A stretch of DNA of 64,000 nucleotides from DAOVXM01 sp963746255 (GTDB lineage: Bacteria > Chloroflexota > Anaerolineae > Anaerolineales > UBA4823), in the NCBI GenBank assembly GCA_963746255.1, contig CAVVAJ010000005.1, forward strand, positions 310,001 through 374,000, in the 5' to 3' direction. Under the pieces are notes generated by a model that was given only the letters and a program-made list of their open reading frames with translations, was not told where the DNA came from and did no database searches. Each line of letters begins with the position of its first letter. Position 1 is the stretch's first letter. This document shows, one piece after another, positions 18,965-27,998 of the stretch. The translations under genes were made by a program, and so were the position numbers.

Positions 18965-19342
18965 ATGGGGACTGTGTCAAATGCAATACTGATTTATATA
19001 ACCCAAGGTGAGGTTGAGGCAGTTTTAATTTACCCTTATATCTACAGTTTACTGGGTGAATGGATCGGATGGGTTACTTCTGATAGAGATGTTTATTCGG
19101 TTCATGGACATTACGTTGGGTGGCTGAGCGATGATCCCCGCATCTTGCGTAGGAGATCAGGAGACATCATAAAGCCTCGCCGTGAACCGCCGCCTGAACC
19201 AGAAGAAATCGTGATCCCAGCGACTGTTCCACTGGCGCCAATGCTGCCTGAGTTGCCAATAGGTTGGTTTGATGTCCTGGAAGAAACTCCCGAACTGCTT
19301 CCGGCTGTCGATTATGGTGACCTGCGAGATGATATGGATTAA
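18965..19342 (+). CDS. hypothetical protein resembling 4-fold beta-flower proteins
   Basis: A 125-residue soluble protein. The frame opens at a TTG (18944), but the ATG at 18965 with GAGCAAG upstream is the better start. The first 60 residues contain two repeats of a Gly-Trp-type strand motif (GEWIGWVTSDRDVYSVHG and HYVGWLSDDPRILRRR). The rest is Pro/Glu-rich. The GW repeats recall small beta-flower domains; this is a resemblance and no function is assigned. No clear operon partner. Confidence 0.6.
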   Translation: MGTVSNAILIYITQGEVEAVLIYPYIYSLLGEWIGWVTSDRDVYSVHGHYVGWLSDDPRILRRRSGDIIKPRREPPPEPEEIVIPATVPLAPMLPELPIGWFDVLEETPELLPAVDYGDLRDDMD

Positions 19343-19591
19343 TCTGTTACAGAAATTTTTCAGTTACTTATTATTTCGTGACGAATAGTAAGATTCAACA
19401 CCTATATTTTCGCACAACATTATTCGCATAGGTAAAAAATATTTCACCTAATCAACTTCAAATGGATATTCATCCTACTCGTTGAAGTCACAAAATTCTA
19501 TAAATATTTCCCCATTAACTCATTTGGGAGTTAACCTGCGATTTAGATGGCATAAATCCCACGCAGGGAGCTCACCAGGAGAAATTAATTC

Positions 19592-20812
19592 TTGGAAAAT
19601 GAAGATCGCATTACTCATCCAACGAAAAACGACGATGGCGCAGGTGTCCGCTCACTAAAGGACCTGCTCAATATCATTTCTGGGAAGGATTTTGTTACTC
19701 CCGAACAACGTGAAGACGCAGGTATTGCCGAATCGATACCGTTTCCGTTTCTAGCGTTAGTCGGCCAGAATGACATGAAGTTGGCATTGATACTTGCGTT
19801 GATTAATCCTGCGGTGGGAGGGGTATTGCTCATCGGCCCACGCGGTACGGGAAAAACAACTGCGGTACGCAGTTTGATAGACTTACTCCCCAATGTCCCG
19901 CGTAGCCTTTGCTACTATGGCTGCCTGCCCGAAGATATCGAGAGCGGAGGTATAGATGCTGTATGCCCTGATTGTGCCAAGAAATATGCTCAGGGAGAGC
20001 CGTTAGCCAAATTAGATCTTGGGCGGTTAGTTGAACTACCTTTGAATGCAGAGCTGGAAGATGTGGTTGGTGGAATCGATGAACGCGCAATTGTACATGA
20101 CCGCATGCGCCTGCGCAGAGGGTTGTTAGCACAATCAGATAGGAATATTCTGTACGTTGATGAAGTAAATTTGCTGTCCGATGATGTGGTAAATGCTCTG
20201 CTAGACGCATCCTCACAAGGGAGTTTTACCGTTCGTCGTGGTCCGATATCGGCGACCTATTGGTCGAGATTTGTATTAATCGGATCAATGAATCCCGAGG
20301 AAGGTAAGTTGCGACCACAAATCCTGGACCGGTTTGGTTTGCGTGTTATCGTACGTGGGCTTGAGGATACAGGATTGCGTCTCGAAGCCTACAAACGTGT
20401 GCATGCGTATCTAGAGAACCGCCGCCAAAGTGTTCAACAATTTGCCTTCGAGACGGACATAGCAAGGGGCGAAATTCAATCTGCCCGTGATCTTCTCCCT
20501 CAGGTAGTTCTGCCAAGCATCGTAGCGGAAAAGGGGCTATCAATCATAAATGACCTTGGAGTTGACTCTCTACGGGCAGAGATAACACTTTTTGAAGCTG
20601 CACGCGCGCATGCAGCGGCAGATGCGCGCGCTGAGGTGACGATAGCGGACTTAGAGACTGTGGCGTTCATGGCATTGAGATTGCGGCGATCCCGTTATAT
20701 TGAAGAGTTTTTCGCTGAACGAATATCTGAAGACAATGAAATAACCAGAATTGTGGAACAAACATTTGCCAAAGCAAATCATGAGGATGGAGAGGAAAAA
20801 CATGACAGATGA
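19592..20812 (+). CDS. ChlI/BchI-like AAA+ ATPase
   Basis: AAA+ ATPase of the magnesium-chelatase I-subunit type, 406 residues. Walker A is GPRGTGKTT near residue 84, followed by the ChlI Cys-containing insert (CYYGCLPEDIES, CPDC). Walker B is NILYVDEVNLL, then GSMNPEEGKLRPQILDRFGL. The start is a TTG at 19592 with an AGGAGA ribosome-binding site 8 bases upstream. No H or D chelatase subunit or VWA partner is in the window, so this is more likely a stand-alone ATPase than a chlorophyll enzyme. It heads a three-gene unit: the TPR gene overlaps its end by 11 bases and the UroD-like gene follows. Confidence 0.85.
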   Translation: MENEDRITHPTKNDDGAGVRSLKDLLNIISGKDFVTPEQREDAGIAESIPFPFLALVGQNDMKLALILALINPAVGGVLLIGPRGTGKTTAVRSLIDLLPNVPRSLCYYGCLPEDIESGGIDAVCPDCAKKYAQGEPLAKLDLGRLVELPLNAELEDVVGGIDERAIVHDRMRLRRGLLAQSDRNILYVDEVNLLSDDVVNALLDASSQGSFTVRRGPISATYWSRFVLIGSMNPEEGKLRPQILDRFGLRVIVRGLEDTGLRLEAYKRVHAYLENRRQSVQQFAFETDIARGEIQSARDLLPQVVLPSIVAEKGLSIINDLGVDSLRAEITLFEAARAHAAADARAEVTIADLETVAFMALRLRRSRYIEEFFAERISEDNEITRIVEQTFAKANHEDGEEKHDR

Positions 20813-21158
20813 TGCTACCGGGACAGAGCACAATGATGAGCTATCAAATTTCATCAATGCGGGCTGGAAGTTCCACACCGAAGGAAATGATCAGGATGCA
20901 GAAAAGCAATTCAATAAAGCATTAGCCATTAATCAAAAGTCAGTCGAAGCCCATTATGGATTGGGCATTGTGATGAAGAGTCAAGGAAATACCAATGCGA
21001 TGATAACCAATTTCGAGAAAGTAATTCAACTGGTTGCTGAGATTGTGGAGGACCGGTCTAAAGCAGAAATGCTGCGCAGGTTAGCGATGGGTCATATCAA
21101 CCAGGCACGGAACGGAGATTGGGGTCTGGAGGGTGAAATTTGGAAACACAGCAGCTAA
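20802..21158 (+). CDS. small TPR protein
   Basis: A 118-residue acidic protein with about two tetratricopeptide repeats (FINAGWKFHTEGNDQDAEKQ, then VEAHYGLGIVMKSQGN). The frame is open from 20751, but the ATG at 20802 has a GAGAGG ribosome-binding site. It overlaps the ChlI-like gene (11 bases) and the UroD-like gene (19 bases), so all three are probably translated together. Likely an adaptor for one of its neighbours; the partner is not known. Confidence 0.78.
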   Translation: MTDDATGTEHNDELSNFINAGWKFHTEGNDQDAEKQFNKALAINQKSVEAHYGLGIVMKSQGNTNAMITNFEKVIQLVAEIVEDRSKAEMLRRLAMGHINQARNGDWGLEGEIWKHSS

Positions 21159-22150
21159 GATATACAAACAGTCATAGGACACGGTTGGAGCAGGTTATTT
21201 CAGGTGAGGCTGCAGATCGCGTACCAGTTGCATTATGGCGACATTTTCCGGTAGATGATCAATCACCGGAAAATCTCGCTGCGGCAACCCTAGACTTCCA
21301 GAAAACCTATGATTTTGATTTCGTGAAAGTCACCCCTGCTTCATCATATTGTTTAAAGGATTGGGGGATACGAGATGAATGGACTGGCGCTACTGAGGGT
21401 ACACGTGATTATGTTTCCCGAGTGATTCATATTCCTGAAGATTGGCTTACTTTGACTGTACTAGATCCATATTCCGGCACACTAGGTGCCCAGATAGATT
21501 GTCTCAAGAGAATTACTTCGGAACTGGGCGCCAGCGTGCCGGTTATCCAAACGATCTTTAATCCCCTGTCTCAGGCAAAAAACCTGGTGGGGAGAGAGAA
21601 ATTGCTTTATCATATGCGCAGCAATCCACAAGCCCTCGCTGCAGGTTTGAGAACAATCTCCACAAGTACTCAGTTATTTATGGATGCTGCTAAGGCCACA
21701 GGAATTTCAGGATTCTTCTATGCTGTTCAGCATGCACAATACCACCTGTTGTCCCCCGAAGAATATCATGAATTCGGCCGAATCTACGATTTGGAGTTGC
21801 TTACGAGCGTCGATGATATGTGGTTAAACGTCCTTCATCTGCATGGTAACAATATCATGTTCAAGGATGTAATTGATTACCCGGTTTCGGTAATCAATTG
21901 GCATGACAGGGACACGCCCCCGACCTTGAAAGATGGTCTTGTAGATTTCCGAGGCGTGGTGTGCGGTGGTTTGCGACGGGAGCAGTCTATGGTGCTTGGT
22001 TCACCAACGGAAGTAACCGCGGAAGCATTGGATGCGATCGAAAGTACAGGTGGGAAAAGGTTTATCTTGGGTACTGGTTGTGTTGTCCCGATCACCGCGC
22101 CGCGAGCTAATTTAATCGCTGCTCGCCAAAGTGTCGAATTAACGCGGTAA
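21140..22150 (+). CDS. uroporphyrinogen decarboxylase (URO-D) family protein
   Basis: A 336-residue URO-D superfamily barrel protein. Features include RVPVALWRHFPVDDQ near the start, HLHGNNIMFKDVIDYPVSVINWHD, GGLRREQSMVLGSP and the C-terminal FILGTGCVVPITAPRANLIA motif. URO-D enzymes decarboxylate tetrapyrroles; relatives (MtaA-like) transfer methyl groups. No other heme-pathway enzymes lie nearby, so a true HemE role is uncertain. The start is a TTG at 21140 with a GGAGG box 8 bases upstream. Confidence 0.82.
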   Translation: METQQLRYTNSHRTRLEQVISGEAADRVPVALWRHFPVDDQSPENLAAATLDFQKTYDFDFVKVTPASSYCLKDWGIRDEWTGATEGTRDYVSRVIHIPEDWLTLTVLDPYSGTLGAQIDCLKRITSELGASVPVIQTIFNPLSQAKNLVGREKLLYHMRSNPQALAAGLRTISTSTQLFMDAAKATGISGFFYAVQHAQYHLLSPEEYHEFGRIYDLELLTSVDDMWLNVLHLHGNNIMFKDVIDYPVSVINWHDRDTPPTLKDGLVDFRGVVCGGLRREQSMVLGSPTEVTAEALDAIESTGGKRFILGTGCVVPITAPRANLIAARQSVELTR

Positions 22151-22186
22151 TTTATCAAGAATCGTATCGACTTCAATGCTCAATAT

Positions 22187-22747
22187 ATGAAGAGTTTGCG
22201 TGTGATTTCCGGAATGGCGCGTGGTCAGAGATTGCGGTCTGTGCCAGGTGATAAGACCCGACCGATTACTGACCGTGTAAAAGAGGCGCTGTTTAACATA
22301 ATAAGTTCGGATATTGTAAACGCATCACTATTAGATTTATTTGCCGGAACCGGAGCGGTTGGTATTGAAGCCCTTTCCCGAGGAGCAGAGCATGTTCGAT
22401 TTGTTGATACCCAACCCCAAGCGATACGAACGATTAAAACTAACCTGATTCAAACGGGTCTAACTGAAAAAGCGACGGTCATCCGCCAGGACGCGTTCAA
22501 ACTTCTCTCCTCTGCCTCTGATCGTGCCTACGATTATATATATATCGCACCTCCTCAATATCAGGGTTTATGGTCCAAATCCTTGCATCTGCTTGAGCAG
22601 AATATTGAGTGGCTAGATAAGTATGGGTGGGGGATCATTCAAATTGACCCAATTGAATACCAAGAAATACAATTAGCAAACCTGGTCGAGTTTGATCAGC
22701 GGCGGTATGGCAGCACTCAGCTTGTCTTTTATGAGAGAACTGACTGA
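22187..22747 (+). CDS. rsmD: 16S rRNA (guanine966-N2)-methyltransferase
   Basis: SAM-dependent methyltransferase modifying G966 of 16S rRNA. MKSLRVISGMARGQRL, TRPITDRVKEALFNII and the SAM-binding LLDLFAGTGAVGIEALSRGA match RsmD. The family catalytic motif is normally (D/N)PPY; here it reads IAPPQY, so the acidic residue is Ala. At 186 residues the protein is complete, and a strong terminator follows. Function is likely, with the motif change noted separately. Confidence 0.9.
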   Translation: MKSLRVISGMARGQRLRSVPGDKTRPITDRVKEALFNIISSDIVNASLLDLFAGTGAVGIEALSRGAEHVRFVDTQPQAIRTIKTNLIQTGLTEKATVIRQDAFKLLSSASDRAYDYIYIAPPQYQGLWSKSLHLLEQNIEWLDKYGWGIIQIDPIEYQEIQLANLVEFDQRRYGSTQLVFYERTD

Positions 22748-22752
22748 TAAAA

Positions 22753-22785
22753 AATCCCTTCCACTATCCAGATGTGGGAGGGATT
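22753..22785. terminator. terminator after rsmD, shared with the SPFH gene
   Basis: A 12-bp stem AATCCCTTCCAC / GTGGGAGGGATT with one G-U pair and a 9-base loop, lying between convergent genes. The A-run on its left could serve leftward transcripts. Confidence 0.8.
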
Positions 22786-22814
22786 ATTTAGAAAACCTGC
22801 GCTTTGCCTAGTAC

Positions 22815-23876
22815 TCAACCGTTAAGAAAAGCGTCTAAGGCATCTTTACTTATCCGGAAAGCATTGCCAATTTTCCTCGCAGTGAGGTCCCCCGCTTCAA
22901 TCGCTGCCAGCACATCTTCTTCGGAGACCCTTAGATATTGCGCGGCTTCCGTAGGGGTCATTACGCTTGGTCCGCCTGCTGCAGGAGCGTCTCCAGTAGG
23001 TGCTGCTTGACCTGCGCCTGCGGCACCAGCCCCTGTCATTCCTGCTAATGATTGGCTGAGGACATTTCCAACACCCAGCCCGGCACCGATTCCGGCAGTT
23101 AGCCCAGCACCACCACTTGGATTCTGAGCAGCATCCCGCATTGCATCAGCTGCTTGCAGTTGGGTGTAGGTCTGCATATCAAGCATACCCATCGCACGTA
23201 ATTCCTCAGCTGATTTACTGGAAGGTTTTAAGTTCTCTAAGTAAAACGATTTAAGAGTTAATCCTAAGGCTAAGAAATCATCCTGAGCTTTAGCCCTTAC
23301 GCCCGCACCTAATTCTTCGGTCAATCCAATCAATTCTGGTACTGAGTTCTCTGCAGCAGTCTCACCAAGCAGGTCCGAAAGCTTCGACAGTAGCATAGAA
23401 CGCAATCGCGATTCGATCTCTGCAGTCCTAAATATCCCCTGTGCGCCTACCACCTGGTTGACGAATTGCTGCGGGTCTTGAACCTGGAAGCTGTAGGAGC
23501 CAAAACCTTGCAGTAAGGCAACCCCAAGCCCCATATTCGGATTCCGTACAATGATCGGTTGTGGGGTTCCCCATTTTCGGTCAACGAACTCCCGCATCGC
23601 GACGAAGTATACTTCAGCAGGGAATGGGGTTTGTTCGTTGAAGACCCGCCCAAGGGCGTTGACAAGGAGCGGGATATTATATGTGACAATCGTATGACGA
23701 CCCGGACCAAAAGTGTCAAGCGCATTTCCGTCACGGGAAAATATTGCGGTTTGTGATTCACGAACAATTACCTGAGAACCGATCCGAAAGTTGCCGGGGC
23801 CTACTTCGGGAAAACGATGGACGATTTCGTCTCGCATCTCATTGGGGTACTCAATAACATCAAAAATCCTAGCCAT
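22815..23876 (-). CDS. SPFH/band-7 protein with C-terminal excisionase-type helix-turn-helix
   Basis: A 353-residue protein in three parts. Residues about 1-230 form an SPFH-like domain (MARIFDVIEYPNEMRDEIVHRFP, RFNEQTPFPAEVYFV). Residues 230-300 are Gly/Ala-rich low complexity. Residues about 300-353 form a MerR/excisionase-type helix-turn-helix (MTPTEAAQYLRVSEEDVLAAIEAG is the core region). The SPFH part resembles the virion-core-like bacterial SPFH proteins. The helix-turn-helix may serve as a protein- or DNA-binding module. It is probably co-transcribed with the coiled-coil gene upstream (23918-24454). Confidence 0.82.
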   Translation of the reverse strand: MARIFDVIEYPNEMRDEIVHRFPEVGPGNFRIGSQVIVRESQTAIFSRDGNALDTFGPGRHTIVTYNIPLLVNALGRVFNEQTPFPAEVYFVAMREFVDRKWGTPQPIIVRNPNMGLGVALLQGFGSYSFQVQDPQQFVNQVVGAQGIFRTAEIESRLRSMLLSKLSDLLGETAAENSVPELIGLTEELGAGVRAKAQDDFLALGLTLKSFYLENLKPSSKSAEELRAMGMLDMQTYTQLQAADAMRDAAQNPSGGAGLTAGIGAGLGVGNVLSQSLAGMTGAGAAGAGQAAPTGDAPAAGGPSVMTPTEAAQYLRVSEEDVLAAIEAGDLTARKIGNAFRISKDALDAFLNG

Positions 23877-23917
23877 AGTATTTTCTCCTACAATTCATCT
23901 TAGCGGACTAATGCCAC

Positions 23918-24454
23918 TTATGCACCTGCAGCACCAGTGACGACTTCTGAACGGCGGTTGTAAACATCAATGCATTGTTGGGTGGTTTTCTCTAGGTGTC
24001 GGATAGCAGCATTTAGACCGTCTGTCCCGACCGACATCTCAATATTGTCTATTGCACGGCTTACTTCATCAACCAAATCCAGCATGGTTGCATCATAATC
24101 ATATAACTGTGTCAATTCTTCTTCGTTGATTTTTACGGCGTCAAACAATCCCGAGTAGCCCCTGGGCGCTCTCCGAATACGGTCTGCAAAAGTACGCATC
24201 TTTATCGCCGCAGCTTCTAGGTCATCCACATACTGGATCTGATTATTTCGTATAAATTCCCTCTGTAACGCAGATACGCGTTGCCATAATTCTTCAAAAC
24301 GATTGGCTAGGGTATCCCTTAATATTTTATCTGAGTCACGGCGAGCTTGTCTTTCCATATACCCGGAGAATCCGGGGATTTTAGTCAAAATCTTCTTGAA
24401 GGGATCCATGTCGGAGCTAACTTTTCCATAAATCTGATCTTCGGGGTCGCCCAT
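23918..24454 (-). CDS. coiled-coil protein, partner of the SPFH gene
   Basis: A 178-residue largely helical protein, unrecognised. The frame opens further upstream, but AAGGAG eight bases before the ATG at 24454 (MGDPEDQIYGKV) fixes the start. Charged helical stretches span residues about 40-110 and 120-165, with no membrane helix or signal peptide. It lies 41 bases upstream of the SPFH gene on the same strand, so the two probably act together. Function unknown. Confidence 0.65.
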   Translation of the reverse strand: MGDPEDQIYGKVSSDMDPFKKILTKIPGFSGYMERQARRDSDKILRDTLANRFEELWQRVSALQREFIRNNQIQYVDDLEAAAIKMRTFADRIRRAPRGYSGLFDAVKINEEELTQLYDYDATMLDLVDEVSRAIDNIEMSVGTDGLNAAIRHLEKTTQQCIDVYNRRSEVVTGAAGA

Positions 24455-24734
24455 GCTATTCTCCTTAATTAATTTAGTCAATGTCATTCTTACTGATTAT
24501 AGCCTTTGTTGTATTTCAAGGCAACCATTCTTCGGCAATCATAACAACTCGTACAACATCAGTTTTTCTCTTACATTATCAATTTATTCACAACTCAACG
24601 GCAGTATTCATTACCGATACCGATAATCAAAACGAGATGTGTACTTTATTAGGTGTGCTTATGGGTTTCGATTATAATTTATCCACTACACTCTCTAAGC
24701 ACAGCAGACCTATCTTAGAATAAAGGAGATTTAG

Positions 24735-25691
24735 ATGATCGTAACTACAAAAAAGCTGTTTGAATTAGCATATGGGAAATACGCGATCGGTGCGTATAAC
24801 ATTAACAATCTTGAACAAACCATCGGTCTATTTAGGGGAAATGTTGAAAGTCAAGCCCCTTTTATTATCCAGATCAGTAAAGGTGCCCGTTCCTATACCC
24901 ATAAAACCATGTTGGAAGGATTGATTCGCAGCGCGGAAAAAGTATTTCCCGAAGCGATCTTCGCAGTTCATATTGACCATGGTGATGAACAGACATGTTA
25001 CGATGCGATTGATAGTGGCTTTTATTCATCAGTGATGATTGATGCAAGCCATGAGGATTTTGATCATAATATCGCCACGACGAGAAGAGTAGTCGACGCC
25101 GCACATGCCAGAGGCGTTGTTGTGGAGGCTGAGTTGGGCATGTTGGGTGGAGTTGAAGAACATATCTCTGTTGCTGAAGCAGATGCCAAACTTACTAACC
25201 CAAATCAAGCTGCTGAATTCGTAGAACGGTCAGGTTGTGACTCTTTGGCTGTCGCAATTGGAACCAGCCATGGGGCTTATAAATTTTCTGGTTCCCAGGC
25301 ATTAAGGTTTGATGTTTTAGAGAAAATCCAAGCGAAATTGCCGAATTTCCCTCTGGTCATGCATGGGAGCAGTTCGGTTCCGGAAGAAGAAGTTGCGCGG
25401 ATTAATGCTGCTGGTGGGAAAATGCTTGGAGCGAAAGGCGTCGATGCAAATCAATTCAAGCGCGCCGCTGAATTAGGTGTTACCAAGGTTAATATCGATA
25501 CGGACGGGCGGCTAGTTTGGACTAGGGTTCACCGTGAATTTTTCAAGGAAAAACCAGAGGGATTTGACCTGAGGCAACCCGGCAAAATATTCATGAGTGA
25601 ATATGCAAACTTTATTGCCGGGAAGAATGAGAAACTTGGGAGCGCAGGACAGCTCGAAAACGTGCGCATGACGCTTAGAACAGTTGACTGA
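24735..25691 (+). CDS. fba: class II fructose-bisphosphate aldolase
   Basis: Zinc-dependent aldolase of glycolysis and gluconeogenesis. Metal and substrate motifs are present: FAVHIDHGDEQTCYDAI with the zinc His in HIDHG, EAELGMLGGVE, LAVAIGTSHGAYKF, LVMHGSSSVPEEE and KVNIDTDGR. At 318 residues it is full length. Strong AAGGAG-type ribosome-binding site at 24722-24728. It stands alone and is followed by a terminator. Confidence 0.95.
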   Translation: MIVTTKKLFELAYGKYAIGAYNINNLEQTIGLFRGNVESQAPFIIQISKGARSYTHKTMLEGLIRSAEKVFPEAIFAVHIDHGDEQTCYDAIDSGFYSSVMIDASHEDFDHNIATTRRVVDAAHARGVVVEAELGMLGGVEEHISVAEADAKLTNPNQAAEFVERSGCDSLAVAIGTSHGAYKFSGSQALRFDVLEKIQAKLPNFPLVMHGSSSVPEEEVARINAAGGKMLGAKGVDANQFKRAAELGVTKVNIDTDGRLVWTRVHREFFKEKPEGFDLRQPGKIFMSEYANFIAGKNEKLGSAGQLENVRMTLRTVD

Positions 25692-25712
25692 GATATTTGC
25701 ATTTAGCTCCTC

Positions 25713-25740
25713 GGGGATTGAACTGACAAGTTCAATCCCC
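25713..25740 (+). terminator. terminator after aldolase
   Basis: Perfect 12-bp stem GGGGATTGAACT / AGTTCAATCCCC with a GACA tetraloop, 22 bases after the stop. The following T content is modest. Confidence 0.75.
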
Positions 25741-25784
25741 ATTATCATGAGTGAGCCTTGTTGGAAGGATGTTCTGAGCGGATT

Positions 25785-26297
25785 ATGGCGTCAGCTGATC
25801 AAGGATTTTCTAAAGATCGCTATTCAGTGATTCCCCGCACCCTAATTTTCTTAGATTGTGGGGACATGGTGCTGATGCTTAAAGGAAACCCCAGCAAGAG
25901 AATTTGGGCTTCAAAGTACAACGGTATCGGAGGGCACGTCGAGCGTGGTGAGGACATCTTCCGCGCCGCAAAGCGTGAGTTATTCGAGGAATCTGGATAC
26001 CAAGCGGAAGATTTATGGTTAGGGGCTGTGGTAACTATTGATGCGCGAGACACTGGTGGTATCCTTCTCTTCGTTTTCCGTGGTCAAATCGAGAAAGATA
26101 CCTATAAGAATCTGAAACCAACGACTTCCATTGAGGGGATTCTCGAATGGGTTCATAGATCTGAGGTGTATGAGCTACCGCTTGTTGAAGATTTACCAGT
26201 ACTTTTACCAAAATTGTTCTTGATCCGGAAAGGCGACCCAGTTATCTATGCACACTACAAATATCACGATGATGATCTTGCGATTGTGTTTTCATAA
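25785..26297 (+). CDS. NUDIX hydrolase
   Basis: Hydrolase for nucleoside diphosphate-linked compounds; substrate not predictable. The NUDIX box is complete: GHVERGEDIFRAAKRELFEE then SGY fits GX5EX7REUXEEXGU. The frame opens at a TTG (25758); the ATG at 25785 is preferred (170 residues), although its Shine-Dalgarno is weak. Monocistronic, with repeat copy R2 downstream. Confidence 0.88.
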   Translation: MASADQGFSKDRYSVIPRTLIFLDCGDMVLMLKGNPSKRIWASKYNGIGGHVERGEDIFRAAKRELFEESGYQAEDLWLGAVVTIDARDTGGILLFVFRGQIEKDTYKNLKPTTSIEGILEWVHRSEVYELPLVEDLPVLLPKLFLIRKGDPVIYAHYKYHDDDLAIVFS

Positions 26298-26323
26298 GCT
26301 GCAATTATTTTCTCTACGATGAA

Positions 26324-26443
26324 CTACTGTTCCGTCAAATTTGATTGTTTAGGTAGACAAGAGTGTAGACGGAACACTTTATGCTTTGTCAAGGGCGTCT
26401 ACTTGGAAATTGCATGAACCTTTCATCCATGACAAAGCACTAG
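26324..26443 (-). repeat. dispersed double-hairpin element, copy R2 (reverse orientation)
   Basis: About 120 bp. Reading the minus strand: CTAGTGCTTTGTCATGGATG, a matching CCCTTGACAAAG arm, then GTGTTCC ... GGAACAGTAGT. It has the core AAACAATCAAATTTG seen in R1. It lies between the NUDIX and pentapeptide genes. Confidence 0.75.
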
Positions 26444-26482
26444 CTGTCGAAAAAAACTTGAAAACGACGGAGAGAAATCTAC

Positions 26483-26959
26483 ATGAGCGATCTAACCCGG
26501 ACTCAAATGGTGATGCTGATTGCCACAAACATGAACGCGCATAAGGGGTTGTTGCTGCGGGGAGTTAACTTAAATGGGGTTGACTTATCGAAATTATATT
26601 TGGCAGAAGCCGTTTTAGAAATTGCAGACTTGAGCGAATCGAATCTGACTGGCAGCGATCTCAGCAAGGCAAATCTAATACAAGCAGACCTGAGCTATGC
26701 AGATTTAAGTGAAGCGAATCTAAGGGGAGCAAATTTACATGAAGCAAAGCTAATTGGTGCAGATTTGCGAGCAGTAGATTTTACTGATGCCAATCTTCAA
26801 AATGCTGATATAAGGGGGGCAAACTTGCGAGGTGCTGATCTGACTCGCGCAAATCTTTGGCACTCAGATATGGCTGAGACGACTTTAGTGTACGCTAATC
26901 TTGAGACTGCCAAAGGGATTCCAGATGATATTAAAGAGTGGATGGAACGAAATCAGTAG
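26483..26959 (+). CDS. pentapeptide-repeat protein
   Basis: A 158-residue protein whose residues about 25-140 are built from A(D/N)LXX pentapeptide repeats (for example ADLSYADLSEANLRGANLHE), which fold into a right-handed quadrilateral beta-helix. Function unknown; some relatives protect gyrase from quinolones or toxins, but nothing here points to that. A GGAGAG ribosome-binding site precedes the ATG. Monocistronic. Confidence 0.88.
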   Translation: MSDLTRTQMVMLIATNMNAHKGLLLRGVNLNGVDLSKLYLAEAVLEIADLSESNLTGSDLSKANLIQADLSYADLSEANLRGANLHEAKLIGADLRAVDFTDANLQNADIRGANLRGADLTRANLWHSDMAETTLVYANLETAKGIPDDIKEWMERNQ

Positions 26960-27284
26960 GCTGAATCTCCAGCAACAATATTTCATTTTGAGATTGCGGC
27001 TCCAGATTGTTGAAATCAATATTGGAGGATGTGATCCTGTCTGGGAAATTAATCTCGCTAGGGGGTGATTTGCGTTTATGCAACTTTGGACAAGAAAAAT
27101 AGGTCGATTTGAATAATTAAATATATGGATTGCCAACTGCATTATTGTTGATATGGTTCGGAAACCATGATACAGCGCTACGTTGTGGGTGAAATGGGGC
27201 TCCTATCTATCCCACCAATCTTTATGATCCCTACCCAGCTACATCGATGGCTTGAGTTAATTGTTAATGTGTCCTAATCAAAGA
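26960..27284. other. intergenic stretch without recognised features
   Basis: About 325 bases between the pentapeptide gene and the NERD-like gene, which is transcribed toward it. I see no RNA gene, strong hairpin or coding frame. Confidence 0.5.
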
Positions 27285-27989
27285 TCAGTTCTGTGGTAAG
27301 GCTTCTTGAAGTTTTTTGACCACAGATAATGAGATCGGTTTGGTTTTGGCAGACTTCCTGATCAAGTCTTTTAATTTATTCAGGGGGATTGTTGCAGCAG
27401 GTAAGTCTTGCTCTTTATCGATCTCTATTACGGCTCCCGGATTGGTGAAGACTAATACGGTGGAGATTTGTGATAGGTCGTCGTCAGGTAGAATTTTTGC
27501 GAAATACTTTTCCAAGCTTTCGATATCGCCGAGCATTTCGAGATCAGGACGACCGAGTCCTTCTTGAGCAAAGATTTTTAGATAGGTCATTAACATCCCG
27601 CCCCCACGTTGCTTCCAACGTCCCTTATCGAAGGTAATCGTCCCGCGTTGATGTTTTGGAAAGATCGCCCAAATGCCTGCTGGTCCAACGAGTAGGTGAG
27701 AGCTTGGCGTTTTGTAATGATACATTGAGTATTGATCATCCAGACCCTTCAGAGATTGATCAATCTGTTCATCAGGTCGGGGTCTTCGTCCCCAGCGATT
27801 ACTGAAATAGATACCTATTTGGGATAAGATAAAACCGAGCAACAAAGCAACTAGTGATAAGTAAAAATGGTCGGGCATCTGGAAGGATACATACATGCCA
27901 CCTGCCAGAACTGCTAAACCACCAATCATGGTTATCTGCGCGATACGGCGATTGCGATTGATTTTATTTTCGTTAATAATGATTTTCAT
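27285..27989 (-). CDS. membrane protein with NERD-like nuclease-related domain
   Basis: A 234-residue protein with two membrane helices (about 17-35 and 40-62) and a cytosolic C-terminal region (about 75-230) resembling NERD domains (SSHLLVGPAGIWAIFPKHQRG then LEMLGDIESLEKYF). The nuclease-type catalytic residues are not clear. It is the last gene of the plsX-fabF unit, 9 bases after fabF. Function unknown. Confidence 0.7.
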   Translation of the reverse strand: MKIIINENKINRNRRIAQITMIGGLAVLAGGMYVSFQMPDHFYLSLVALLLGFILSQIGIYFSNRWGRRPRPDEQIDQSLKGLDDQYSMYHYKTPSSHLLVGPAGIWAIFPKHQRGTITFDKGRWKQRGGGMLMTYLKIFAQEGLGRPDLEMLGDIESLEKYFAKILPDDDLSQISTVLVFTNPGAVIEIDKEQDLPAATIPLNKLKDLIRKSAKTKPISLSVVKKLQEALPQN

Positions 27990-27998
27990 ATCTTAATT

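Noticed and set aside
19592..20812. ChlI-like ATPase as evidence of phototrophy
   Set aside because: No H, D or other chlorophyll genes are present; this ATPase family also occurs in non-phototrophs.
24481..24723. 80-codon plus-strand frame before the aldolase gene
   Set aside because: No ribosome-binding site or family resemblance; probably the promoter region of the aldolase.
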